From the NCBI GenBank assembly GCA_035529895.1, contig DATKVV010000041.1, forward strand, positions 62,001-126,000: DNA of 64,000 bases, in the 5' to 3' direction. How positions within the stretch are numbered: position 1 is the first letter of the stretch; each line of letters opens with the position of its first letter. This DNA comes from JAUWKC01 sp035529895 (GTDB lineage: Bacteria > Planctomycetota > Phycisphaerae > Sedimentisphaerales > Anaerobacaceae). The position numbers and the translations under genes were made by a program. Positions 9,142 to 17,593 of the stretch are shown here, one piece after another. The notes under the pieces are model-generated. The model did not search any database. It had not been told where the DNA came from and was given only the letters and a program-made list of their open reading frames with translations.

Positions 9142-9728
9142 TGAATAAAACCCCAACGGGCGTCCAAGTTATGTCATCTGAATCCGCAAAAGTCCTGCTG
9201 ACAGGTCTTCCCGGCTGCGGCAAAACAACCGCTATCGTGCAGATTGCAGCCACGCTCAACCGCCTGAAGGCGGCGGGTTTTTATACGCAGGAGATTCGTG
9301 AGGGCAACAATCGTAAGGGTTTTCGCTGGACCAGATTAGACGGGGCAACCGGGATACTGGCTCACGTTGACATTAAAGTGCGTTTTAAGGTCGGCAAATA
9401 CGGCGTGGATATTGCGGGCTTTGAAGAATCCGTCGTGCCAATCCTCGACATTGAGCGAAGCGATGTTGAATTATTTGTCATCGACGAAATTGGAAAGATG
9501 GAGTGTTTTTCCGAAAAGTTTGTTGCGGCGGTGCGTGGCCTCTTTGCGTCTGACCGAGCCGTGTTGGCCGCCGTCGCGCGAAAGGGTGCCGGTTTTATCT
9601 CCGAGGTAAAGAATTATCCCGGCATTAGGCTGTTCACTTTGACCCGCCGGAACCGCGATAAAACAGTTGCCGAAATTCTGGAAATTCTATCGTCCCGGAA
9701 AGTACCTCCGACGCAACCTGGTTTGTGA
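9141..9728 (+). CDS. Nucleoside-triphosphatase, THEP1 family
   Basis: 195 residues. The Walker A motif is TGLPGCGKTT. It is followed by GFYTQEIREG, the hallmark of the THEP1 NTPase family, and by a Walker B-like LFVIDEIGKME. These small KAP-like NTPases hydrolyse nucleoside triphosphates in vitro, and their cell role is unknown. The start used here overlaps the polX stop by one base. An alternative ATG at 9171, closer to the P-loop, would give a more typical N-terminus, and neither has a strong ribosome-binding site. The next gene begins 2 bases after the stop. Confidence 0.88.
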   Translation: MNKTPTGVQVMSSESAKVLLTGLPGCGKTTAIVQIAATLNRLKAAGFYTQEIREGNNRKGFRWTRLDGATGILAHVDIKVRFKVGKYGVDIAGFEESVVPILDIERSDVELFVIDEIGKMECFSEKFVAAVRGLFASDRAVLAAVARKGAGFISEVKNYPGIRLFTLTRRNRDKTVAEILEILSSRKVPPTQPGL

Positions 9729-9729
9729 A

Positions 9730-10485
9730 ATGTCAGCACCGAAATCATATCAAGTAGCCGGCGTCGACGGCTGCAAAGCCGGCTGGTGCGTTGCGGTTGC
9801 TCGTGCAGTCAGTCAAACCGGCCGGTTGCATGCTGATTGTGTTCTCCGCTTGGAAAGAATTCTCGTTGCGAGCGCCTTTGCCGAAGTGCTTGCGGAAACG
9901 CAAGATTGCGAGCTGGTCTGCGTGGATATCCCCATCGGCCTGAGCGATAACGAAAGTCCGAGGGACTGTGATATTTCCGCCCGTAAGATTCTCCGTGGTC
10001 CCAGGGCAAGCAGTGTCTTCCCCGCGCCAATCAGACCTTGCCTTTCAGCCGTCGATTACGACACAGCCAGTCGCATTTCCCTCGAGTATTCAGGGAAAAA
10101 ACTCAACAGACAAAGCTTTGCGTTGCTAAAAAAGATTCGTCAAGTTGATCAATTGATGACGCCCACCCTTCAGGACCGTGTGCGCGAAATCCACCCGGAA
10201 GTCTCATTCTGGGCCCTTAACGGCAAGAAGGCTGTTGAGCAGAATAAGAAGACTGTCGCCGGCCAGGCCAAACGCCATAAGCTGCTCCAGAGAGTTTTCA
10301 CCAATATGGACGAGGTTCTAAACGAGGGGCTCAGGCGCGGCTATGGCATGGATGATGCCTTCGATGCCCTCGCGGCCGCCTGGACGGCGGGCCAGACTGT
10401 TTCCGGTAAGGCAGGTACGTTGCCCAAGAACCCCAGGCTCGACAGCAGGGGTCTGAGGATGGAGATTTTTTGCCCGGCTGTGTGA
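9730..10485 (+). CDS. DUF429 domain-containing protein
   Basis: About 251 residues from the ATG at 9730, two bases after the previous stop. The start is chosen because the DUF429 fold begins at once with VAGVDGCKAGWCVAVA. Further family motifs are VDIPIGL, then SARKILRGPRASSVFPAPIR and IHPEVSFWALNG, and near the end GYGMDDAFDALAAAWTA. The fold is RNase H-like with conserved acidic residues, and no biochemical function is known. Tight spacing with polX and the NTPase suggests a shared operon, possibly in nucleic acid maintenance, but this is only context. Confidence 0.88.
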   Translation: MSAPKSYQVAGVDGCKAGWCVAVARAVSQTGRLHADCVLRLERILVASAFAEVLAETQDCELVCVDIPIGLSDNESPRDCDISARKILRGPRASSVFPAPIRPCLSAVDYDTASRISLEYSGKKLNRQSFALLKKIRQVDQLMTPTLQDRVREIHPEVSFWALNGKKAVEQNKKTVAGQAKRHKLLQRVFTNMDEVLNEGLRRGYGMDDAFDALAAAWTAGQTVSGKAGTLPKNPRLDSRGLRMEIFCPAV

Positions 10486-10576
10486 ATTTTCGAAGCAGAT
10501 GGCGATTCGCATCTCTGGACTTGGCGGGGACGTGTGTGTATCATAGAAGCTGCTCAGATAATACAGGGAATCAATC

Positions 10577-11164
10577 ATGGGTACGATAATGACTCTTCCT
10601 GAGCCGGACAGGAGCGGCTCGATGGCTTTGGAGCAGGTTATGGCGGCGCGGCGGTCGCTGCGCGATTTTGCTCCGGAGGCCTTGACAGTTGAGCAGATCG
10701 GGCAGTTGTTATGGGCGGCACAGGGCCAGGCCCACCGCAGCGGCTATCGAACCGCACCTTCGGCAGGAGCCACTTATCCGCTGGAACTTTTCGTTGTGAC
10801 CGGCGATGGTTTCTTTCATTATTCGCCGGCCGACCATTCGCTTGAAAAACTTGCAGACAAGGACTTTCGCGCCGCACTCGCTTCGGCAGCCTGGGGACAG
10901 CAGTTTGTTCAGGCTGCGCCGCTGACGCTGGTCTTCGCGGCCCAATTCGCCAGAACAACCGGCCGATACGGCAACCGGGGCGTCCGTTACGTTTATATGG
11001 AAGCGGGCCACGCCGCTCAGAACGTCCACCTTCAAGCTGAAGCCCTCGGACTCGGCTCTGTCGCCGTCGGCGCATTTGATGACGCTTCTGTCAGCAGGGT
11101 CCTGTCGCTGCCGGAGCATCTTGAGCCTCTCTATATGGTCGCAGCAGGCTATCCCCGCAGCTAA
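10577..11164 (+). CDS. SagB/ThcOx-type nitroreductase family protein
   Basis: 195 residues. FMN-binding motifs of the nitroreductase fold are seen in order: ARRSLRDFAPEALT, QLLWAAQGQ, TAPSAGATYPLELFVV, then GHAAQNVHLQAEALGLGSV and AAGYP at the end. This is the stand-alone SagB-type dehydrogenase group. In thiazole/oxazole peptide pathways relatives oxidise azolines, but no YcaO or cyclodehydratase gene is nearby, so a peptide-modification role is unsupported. A general flavin reductase role is as likely. It lies 91 bases after DUF429 and 19 before the kinase gene. Confidence 0.85.
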   Translation: MGTIMTLPEPDRSGSMALEQVMAARRSLRDFAPEALTVEQIGQLLWAAQGQAHRSGYRTAPSAGATYPLELFVVTGDGFFHYSPADHSLEKLADKDFRAALASAAWGQQFVQAAPLTLVFAAQFARTTGRYGNRGVRYVYMEAGHAAQNVHLQAEALGLGSVAVGAFDDASVSRVLSLPEHLEPLYMVAAGYPRS

Positions 11165-11183
11165 TAACGGTATGTGAGCTTCT

Positions 11184-12041
11184 ATGTCACTAAGTTGGGC
11201 CGACAAAATCGCAGCAAAGCTCTCCAGCCGGGGCATAATGCACCAAGGTATCTGTTTGGTTCTTGGCGGCGCCGACACAGGCAAGACCACTCTTGTCGAA
11301 GCGATGGCAAAGCACGCCGCTGCGAGCCGGCCCGTCGCAATAGTCGATGCTGATATTGGTCAATCCCATATTGGACCGCCGACAACGGTAGGCTGGGCCG
11401 TCATTGATAGTCCCGAAGCGGATTTTTCAGCGCTGCCCGTCAAAGGCATAAGCTTTGTTGGTGACGTGACGCCGGTAGGTCACTTGCTGCAGCTAAGCGC
11501 GGCCATAGTGCAGTGCGTCCAGCAGGCGTCGAAGGCCGTGGAATTGATAATAATTGACACGCCTGGTCTTGTCTTGGGACCGGCTGCCGCCGCCTTGTGG
11601 TGGACGGTGCAGCGAATCTTGCAGCCTGAGCTTATTTTGGCAGTGCAGCGAGACGGCGAGTTGACGGCCATTATTGCCGGGCTACGGCTTCTTGCCCACA
11701 GGCTCGAATTGATTAAATCTCCGCCGCAGATAGCGCTCAAATCGCCGGAGCGCAGACGAAACTATCGGCAAGACCGGTTCCGCAAATACTTTCAAGATTC
11801 GTGTCTTTACAATATCAGCTTAAGCAAAGTGGCAGTTCAGGCGGGCTCTAATGTGAATCACTGCAGCTTTGTTGGTCGGCTTGCCGGACTAAGGGATGGA
11901 AACGGTGTGGATTTATCTGTCGGTTTAATAACGCAATGGGACAGCGGCAGGGGCGCCGTGGCGGTCAAGGCTCCACAGGTGGATATCGAACAAATTCACT
12001 GCCTTGTTATCGGGGATGTCACGACAGACATTGCTGGCTAA
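11184..12041 (+). CDS. Clp1/Grc3-like polynucleotide 5'-hydroxyl kinase family protein
   Basis: 285 residues. The P-loop is GGADTGKTT (Lys34). It is followed by the Clp1_P signature VDADIGQ at residues 54-60 (the DxDxGQ form of Walker B) and SHIGPPTTVG, then IIDTPGLVLG at about residue 122. These are features of the Clp1/Grc3/Nol9 family, whose eukaryotic and archaeal members phosphorylate RNA 5'-hydroxyl ends. Bacterial members are uncharacterised as far as I know. A short C-terminal region follows the kinase core. The same window encodes RtcB and archease, which join RNA 5'-OH ends, but about 31 kb away. Its stop overlaps that of convergent uxaC by 4 bases. Confidence 0.8.
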   Translation: MSLSWADKIAAKLSSRGIMHQGICLVLGGADTGKTTLVEAMAKHAAASRPVAIVDADIGQSHIGPPTTVGWAVIDSPEADFSALPVKGISFVGDVTPVGHLLQLSAAIVQCVQQASKAVELIIIDTPGLVLGPAAAALWWTVQRILQPELILAVQRDGELTAIIAGLRLLAHRLELIKSPPQIALKSPERRRNYRQDRFRKYFQDSCLYNISLSKVAVQAGSNVNHCSFVGRLAGLRDGNGVDLSVGLITQWDSGRGAVAVKAPQVDIEQIHCLVIGDVTTDIAG

Positions 12042-13453
12042 TCAAGCTCCATTGGAAAATAAGTCCAGGCGTTGTTGAAGCAGATGTCCTCGACCATACT
12101 CCCGAGCAGTTCCATATCGGGCGGTATCAGTCCTGCTTCGACGTCATTGCCGAGCATATTGCAGAGTATCCGGCGGAAATACTCATGCCTCGGATAAGAC
12201 AGAAAACTGCGCGAGTCGGTCAGCATTCCGATAAACCGGCTCAGCAGTCCCATATTTGAAAGGGTCTCAATCTGTTCTTCCATGCCGTCCTTCTGGTCGA
12301 GGAACCACCACGCCGAGCCGTACTGCATCTTGCCGACCGCCGAGCCATCCTGAAAGTTGCCGGCCATTGTTGCCATCAGCGCGTTGTCTCTCGGATTAAG
12401 GTTATACAGAATGGTTTTGGGAAGCCGGTTCTTTGTGTCCAGGCGGTCCAGGAATTTAGCCAATGGCCCGGCTGTCTCGAAGTCGCCGATTGAGTCAAAG
12501 CCGCAATCCCGGCCCAGGGTCCTGAGCGCGCGCGTGTTGGCGTTTCGCAGGGCCCCCAGGTGAAGCTGCATGACCCAACCCTGCTCGGAATCCATCAGGG
12601 CGAATTCGAACATCATTGCCGATTTGAACTTCAGACTTTCGGCGACATCCAGCTCCCTGCCGCACCTTATTTTGTCGAAGATATTTCTGATTTCGCGCTC
12701 GGTGTAGTCTTCGGCATAGGCCCTCTCGAGGCCGTAGTCCGAAAGCCGGCAGCCGTTTTCGTGAAAATAATAGTGCCGCTCACGCAGCGCCTGGATATAC
12801 GAACCAAAGTCCGCAATTTCCATGTTGCAGGCTCCTTCGAGCTTGTCGATCCAGGCGTTCAGGGCGGGAAGGTCCTCCACAGCCAGGCCCCTGTCGGGTC
12901 GAAACGCCGCGTAAACCTTAATTTCGAACCCGTCCTCGCGAATCTTTCGGTGATGCTCCAATGAGTCGAGCGGGCCCTCGGTAGTGCACAATAACTTAAC
13001 GTTCATTTTGCGAAGGATGTTGCGGACGCTGAACTCCTGCGTTCTTAACAGCTCGCTGCACCTGTCGTAAATTTCCTTCGCTGTATGGGGGTTCAGCAAT
13101 TTGTTTTTTATGCCGAATGGATTTTTCAGCTCCATATGCGTCCAGTGATAAAGCGGATTTCGGATCGTATACGGCACGGTCTCGGCCCACTTTTCGAACT
13201 TTTCGTAATCGCTCGCGTCGCCCGTGCAGTATCGCTCGTCTATCCCGTTGGTCCGCATCGCGCGCCACTTGTAGTGGTCGCCGTGGAGCCATATCTGGGT
13301 AAGGTTGTCGAATCTGTCGTCGCGGGCTATCTTGTCGGCCGGGAGGTGGCAGTGATAGTCATAAATCGGCATTTTTTCGGCGTGTTCGTGGTAAAGAATC
13401 CTCGCGGTTTTATTTTGCAGCAGAAAATCTTCCGAAATAAATTCATCAGCCAT
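12038..13453 (-). CDS. uxaC: Glucuronate (uronate) isomerase
   Basis: 471 residues, the usual length. The amidohydrolase-like metal site is at the start (IYDYHCHLPADKI), followed by family motifs WLHGDHYKWRAMR, WTHMEL and LYHWTHMELKNPFGI. Later come VMQLHLGALRN, a catalytic-site segment, and SYPRHEYFRRILC near the C-terminus. UxaC converts D-glucuronate to D-fructuronate and D-galacturonate to D-tagaturonate, the first step of hexuronate breakdown. The next enzymes (tagaturonate epimerase and reductase) are encoded on the same strand at 19.8-21.9 kb. The gene is separate from that cluster and convergent with the Clp1-like gene. Confidence 0.95.
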   Translation of the reverse strand: MADEFISEDFLLQNKTARILYHEHAEKMPIYDYHCHLPADKIARDDRFDNLTQIWLHGDHYKWRAMRTNGIDERYCTGDASDYEKFEKWAETVPYTIRNPLYHWTHMELKNPFGIKNKLLNPHTAKEIYDRCSELLRTQEFSVRNILRKMNVKLLCTTEGPLDSLEHHRKIREDGFEIKVYAAFRPDRGLAVEDLPALNAWIDKLEGACNMEIADFGSYIQALRERHYYFHENGCRLSDYGLERAYAEDYTEREIRNIFDKIRCGRELDVAESLKFKSAMMFEFALMDSEQGWVMQLHLGALRNANTRALRTLGRDCGFDSIGDFETAGPLAKFLDRLDTKNRLPKTILYNLNPRDNALMATMAGNFQDGSAVGKMQYGSAWWFLDQKDGMEEQIETLSNMGLLSRFIGMLTDSRSFLSYPRHEYFRRILCNMLGNDVEAGLIPPDMELLGSMVEDICFNNAWTYFPMELD

Positions 13454-13486
13454 TTTCAGACCCTCATGGTGGACGCATATTCTTTG

Positions 13487-13708
13487 TTATCCCTGCGGTT
13501 TTCCATTATCGTGTTTATAGGTTGGTTTCTTGAAGCTTTCCATTTTCTTCACATAGTCATCAAACGATTTTTTTACCTCCTCGAGATGTTTCGTCGTCGG
13601 TTTGGGTCTCTTCTTCTCTTCAAAGTATTCTTTAAGCCACCATATTCCGTACGCTATCCACCCAAGCCCTACTATTGCCGCCGCGGTCAGCCATATGATT
13701 TTGAACAT
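13487..13708 (-). CDS. Small single-pass membrane protein, hypothetical
   Basis: 73 residues. The ATG at 13708 is chosen because AAGGAGG lies just 2 bases upstream of a TT spacer; the longer frame from 13723 would place this strong ribosome-binding site inside the gene. Residues 2-25 form one membrane helix (FKIIWLTAAAIVGLGWIAYG). The remainder is a charged, Lys-rich cytoplasmic tail with possible coiled coil. It lies 33 bases upstream of uxaC on the same strand and may be translated from the same message. No family is recognised. Confidence 0.65.
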   Translation of the reverse strand: MFKIIWLTAAAIVGLGWIAYGIWWLKEYFEEKKRPKPTTKHLEEVKKSFDDYVKKMESFKKPTYKHDNGKPQG

Positions 13709-14008
13709 AACCTCCTTCTCCACATCCGATTAAGGCTTACTTTTTCCACCGCACTCAACTGAGCCGGAGCCCTTTGTCCTGCCTAAAATACCAAATGTTA
13801 CGTACAGACACAATTACTGACAACGCTTTTCTTGGAATTCTTTGCAGGGCCTGTGGCTGGCCATCTGCGCAGGCAAAACCCAACCGGCCGTCGATCATGG
13901 TTTTGCGCGATGTCCCACATTAAAACAAGTTTTGTAACGGGGCCTGAAAAAGTTATAATCCGGAATCCCGGCGGGCGGCTTTTGCCAGGCATATAAGGAG
14001 ATGAACAC
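13709..14008. other. Divergent intergenic region with no gene
   Basis: 300 bases between the small membrane protein and the PmoA-like gene. It must hold promoters for both directions. I see no tRNA, repeat or clear consensus promoter in it. Confidence 0.5.
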
Positions 14009-15001
14009 ATGAAAGATTTGAGAAACCGGCTCTTGAGGGTGATAGCGATTTTGGCTGCCCTCGGAACTTTTGGAGGTTGCTGCCGGATTGAGAAACGGGC
14101 CGATACAGGAGCCTCGGACCCCGTCAAAATCATCGAAAACAACGAGGGCTTTCTTGTCACCGAGGGTGAACAAAAAATACTGTTCTATCAGCGAGAGCCT
14201 AAGTCCCTTGACGGTAAATACACGCGCTCCGACTACGTCCATCCCCTTTACGGCCTCGACGGCGAAATCCTCACCGAGGACTTTCCCGCCGACCACCCCC
14301 ATCATCGCGGCATATTCTGGGCTTGGCATCAGATATACGTCGGCGACAAAAAGCTGGGAGACGGCTGGTCCGTTCAGGATGTTTCCTGGGACGTGTATGA
14401 TGCGAAAATCCTCGCAGTTGATTCCCGGTCCCGCGCCCTGCAGGTTCAGGTCTTCTGGAAGTCGCCGCTCTGGACCGATGCGACGGGACACCCAAAACCA
14501 TTTGTCAGAGAAACCACAACCATTACCGTTCATCGCGCCCAGCCCGACCTTCGCAAAATCGACTTCGCGATTAGCCTGCTCGCCCTCGAAGATGGCGTCC
14601 GCATCGGCGGCGCTGAAAACGCCAAGGCCTATGGAGGCTTTTCAACAAGGATAAAGCTGCCGGACGGTATGGAATTTGTCGGGCCGGCCGGGCCGGTTGA
14701 ACCCATACTGACGCCGCTGCCGGCTGCGCCCTGGATGGACTTTTCAGGCGATTTCGACGGCGACGCCAGGATGACCGGCCTGGCGATTCTCTGCCACGAA
14801 TCCAACCCCGGCTATCCCCATCTCTGGATACTCAGGAGAAAGCGCGCCATGCAGAACCCCGTCTGGCCCGGCCGACACACCGTCTCCCTCTCTCGCGAAA
14901 AACCCATCACTCTCCGCTACCGCCTCATCATCCACCGCGCAAACGCCCACAACCTAAACCTCAACAAACTCCAGGCAGAATACAACGCACAGCAATACTA
15001 A
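14009..15001 (+). CDS. PmoA-like (DUF6807) secreted lipoprotein
   Basis: 330 residues. AAGGAG precedes the ATG. Residues 1-24 form a signal peptide with lipobox FGGC. The body contains the family motifs RSDYVHPLYGLDG, DHPHHRGIFWAWHQ and GYPHLWILRR. The family is named for a mislabelled methane oxygenase domain and has no link to methane oxidation here. In planctomycetes it accompanies sugar-degradation genes and is believed to bind or process carbohydrates. The PHHRG histidines could bind a metal. It stands alone between the hexuronate genes. Confidence 0.82.
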   Translation: MKDLRNRLLRVIAILAALGTFGGCCRIEKRADTGASDPVKIIENNEGFLVTEGEQKILFYQREPKSLDGKYTRSDYVHPLYGLDGEILTEDFPADHPHHRGIFWAWHQIYVGDKKLGDGWSVQDVSWDVYDAKILAVDSRSRALQVQVFWKSPLWTDATGHPKPFVRETTTITVHRAQPDLRKIDFAISLLALEDGVRIGGAENAKAYGGFSTRIKLPDGMEFVGPAGPVEPILTPLPAAPWMDFSGDFDGDARMTGLAILCHESNPGYPHLWILRRKRAMQNPVWPGRHTVSLSREKPITLRYRLIIHRANAHNLNLNKLQAEYNAQQY

Positions 15002-15082
15002 TTCTTCCTAAAGAATCCTTGTAGTCGGAGCCAGAAAGATTATGATTCGTTAGGAAGCGAAAATATTTAACCGGGGTGTGCA

Positions 15083-15892
15083 ATGACAACTATTAACGAA
15101 TCCGGGTTTTTATCCGAGGAAATTTCGGAATTTATCAAGAGCCACCGGGCCGAACATGCTCACTATTTCGACCTCTGCGAAGACCTTAATACGTTCAGCC
15201 ACCACATGCTGCTCGGATTGCAAATCCATAACGAGTACCTCCCCGAGATTTTTGTCGCGATGTACTTCGCGAGGGCACTGAGCAATTTTCAGGGAACGGT
15301 ACTGTTATCCGAAAGGGGCATGAATAATGAGTCTAAGATATTACTACGGGCCCTTCTCGAAGTAATGTTCGCTGTCGTTGCCATCTCGAAGGATAAGGAG
15401 GTTGCAACCCAGTTAGTTGAGGCTGACATTTTAGAAAGAAAAGATGCTCTGAAAGCCTTTGGAAGACAGGCAAGTGCGGGGATCGAGTTCTTCAGCGACC
15501 AGAAAGTGACAGAAGAACTAGCCCGTCTTGAATGGGAAGTGGCGAACGCCGAAAAAGAAAGACCGACCAAAGAGATAACCAAGAGGTATCTTGCTGAAAA
15601 AGCCGGGGTGGTAACCACCTATGACTCTGCCTACAAATTGCTTAGTGCCTCCGTTCACGCACCCGTTCGAGATTTGGAGCAATATCTTGACGTAGACCCT
15701 AACGGGAACATAAGCAGTCTGCTGTGGGGCCCGAACAAAACGGAAATTGCTCTTGTTTTGATGACCGGCGCTCATAACCTGCTCGCTGTATTAGATGCCG
15801 TTTCCAAAATCTTCGATCTACCAATCACTACAGAGCACCAGCAACTCTTGGACAGATACAAGAAGCTCGGTGAGTCCTTTCCGCACGGCTGA
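15083..15892 (+). CDS. DUF5677 domain-containing protein
   Basis: 269 residues, mostly alpha-helical and without a signal peptide. The central stretch SNESKILLRALLEVMFA-like (about residues 75-95) and a later YDSAYKLLSASVHA motif match the DUF5677 family, small helical proteins of unknown role with an HxxxR/H-type pattern that resembles HEPN-like folds. It begins 81 bases after the PmoA-like gene but has no obvious functional link to it. Cargo of a past transfer is possible. Function cannot be stated. Confidence 0.7.
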   Translation: MTTINESGFLSEEISEFIKSHRAEHAHYFDLCEDLNTFSHHMLLGLQIHNEYLPEIFVAMYFARALSNFQGTVLLSERGMNNESKILLRALLEVMFAVVAISKDKEVATQLVEADILERKDALKAFGRQASAGIEFFSDQKVTEELARLEWEVANAEKERPTKEITKRYLAEKAGVVTTYDSAYKLLSASVHAPVRDLEQYLDVDPNGNISSLLWGPNKTEIALVLMTGAHNLLAVLDAVSKIFDLPITTEHQQLLDRYKKLGESFPHG

Positions 15893-16017
15893 CAAACGGT
15901 CAGATTGTTGTTTGTGCTTCTGGAACAATCTCTAATCTTGTGAGCCTGCTCAGCCACCAATTACGGTTGCGAAGCCTTACGCTTTTTGTGCCCTAATCCA
16001 CACTGAGTGAAGTACTG

Positions 16018-17469
16018 TCAGACCGTGTACGTTGAGGCTGACGTTTTGCCGCCCCGACCGGTCCAGTTCGTGTGGAAAAATTTGCCTCGCGGCTTGTCAA
16101 CCCGCTCGTAAGTATGCGCGCCGAAGTAATCACGCTGGGCCTGCAGCAGGTTTTGCGGCAGCCTCTCGTGACGATATCCATCGTAGAAGGCCAGAGCGGC
16201 GCTCATGGCCGGCATGGGAATACCCAGCTTTACCGCGGCAGTAATGACCCGCCGCCACGAAGCCTGGCACTTCTCGACGGCGTCCTTGAAGAACGGGTCG
16301 AGCAGAAGGTTCTCCAGGCGGGGGTTCTTGTCGAACGCCTCTTTTATCTTGCCCAGAAAGACCGAGCGAATGATGCAGCCGCCTCGCCACATCAGCGCTA
16401 TGCCGCCGTAGTTAAGGTTCCAGTTGTGCTCCCTTGCCGCCGCACGCATCAGTTGATAGCCTTGGGCGTAGCTGACGATTTTCGAGGCGTACAGCGCTTT
16501 TCGCAAATCATTGACGAACCTTTTTTTGTCGCCGGCGAGCTTTGCCTTTGGCCCTTTGAGGACGCCGGAGGCGGCAACACGCTCTTGCTTAAGGGAAGAG
16601 AGGCATCGCGCGAAGACCGCCTCGCCGATGAGCGTGAGCGGCTGACCGAGGTCCAGCGCCTCAATGGCGGTCCATTTGCCCGTCCCCTTCTGCCCTGCTG
16701 TGTCGAGGATGAGGTCGATGACAGCATTGCCGTCCTTGTCCCTGTAGCCGAGGATGTCCCTCGTGATTTCGATGAGGTACGAATCAAGCTCGCCCCTGTT
16801 CCACTCCGCGAAGACCTTGTGCATCTGTTTGTTTGTCATCCGAAGGCCTTCCTTCATAAAATGATAGGTCTCGCAAATCATCTGCATATCGCCGTACTCG
16901 ATGCCGTTGTGCGTCATCTTAACGAAGTGTCCGGCCCCGTTCTCGCCCACCCAGTCGCAGCAGGGCTCGCCCTCCGGCGTCTTGGCACAGATGGCCTGGA
17001 AAATCGGCTTGACGTGCTCCCACGCGGGCGGCGAGCCGCCCGGCATCATTGATGGTCCCCTCAGCGCTCCTTCCTCCCCGCCGGAAACACCGGTGCCTAT
17101 ATACAGTTTCCCTTTGCTCTCCACATAAGCAGTCCGCCGGATGGTATCGGGGAAATGCGAGTTGCCGCCGTCGATGATAATGTCGCCGTCCTCCAGATGC
17201 GGCAGAACCTGGTCGATCAAAGAGTCAACCGCGGCCCCGGCCTTCACCATCAGCATAACCTTGCGGGGTTTCTTTAAGTTCCGGCAAAACTCCTCCACCG
17301 AGTGACAGCCAATGATGTTCTTGCCTTTGGCCCGGCCGTTGACAAAATCGTCCACCTTCGAAACAGTGCGGTTGAAACACGCAACCGCAAAGCCCTTGCT
17401 TTCCATGTTGAGGATTAAATTCTCACCCATAACTGCAAGGCCTATAAGGCCGATATCTGCCTGTGCCAT
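16018..17469 (-). CDS. gnd: 6-phosphogluconate dehydrogenase, decarboxylating
   Basis: About 483 residues. The ATG at 17469 has AAGGAGC upstream and yields the canonical start ADIGLIGLAVMGENL (NADP-binding GxAxxG). The active-site motif GHFVKMTHNGIEYGDMQ contains the catalytic Lys and Asn, and the C-terminal helical domain has NYGGIALMWRGGCIIRS. This is the long dimeric Gnd type that converts 6-phosphogluconate to ribulose 5-phosphate with CO2 release. It is the last gene on this strand after the hexuronate genes uxaE, SDR, HAD and larA-like. That places gluconate metabolism next to uronate metabolism and underlies the proposed route described in the findings. Confidence 0.95.
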   Translation of the reverse strand: MAQADIGLIGLAVMGENLILNMESKGFAVACFNRTVSKVDDFVNGRAKGKNIIGCHSVEEFCRNLKKPRKVMLMVKAGAAVDSLIDQVLPHLEDGDIIIDGGNSHFPDTIRRTAYVESKGKLYIGTGVSGGEEGALRGPSMMPGGSPPAWEHVKPIFQAICAKTPEGEPCCDWVGENGAGHFVKMTHNGIEYGDMQMICETYHFMKEGLRMTNKQMHKVFAEWNRGELDSYLIEITRDILGYRDKDGNAVIDLILDTAGQKGTGKWTAIEALDLGQPLTLIGEAVFARCLSSLKQERVAASGVLKGPKAKLAGDKKRFVNDLRKALYASKIVSYAQGYQLMRAAAREHNWNLNYGGIALMWRGGCIIRSVFLGKIKEAFDKNPRLENLLLDPFFKDAVEKCQASWRRVITAAVKLGIPMPAMSAALAFYDGYRHERLPQNLLQAQRDYFGAHTYERVDKPRGKFFHTNWTGRGGKTSASTYTV

Positions 17470-17593
17470 TTCGTTGCTCCTTTCGCTGATATGTAACCGA
17501 TAACCAGCTATCGAAAAGTCCGATACATACAATTTTAACCCATATTATTTTTCCGGTAAACCGTTCACTCGGCATTCACATCCGCAACCCGGC

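Noticed and set aside
10577..11164. SagB-like gene as part of a thiazole/oxazole peptide cluster
   Set aside because: No YcaO, precursor peptide or cyclodehydratase gene is visible nearby.
14009..15001. Methane monooxygenase PmoA
   Set aside because: The family name is a historical mislabel; the motifs are those of a secreted DUF6807 lipoprotein, not a membrane copper monooxygenase subunit.
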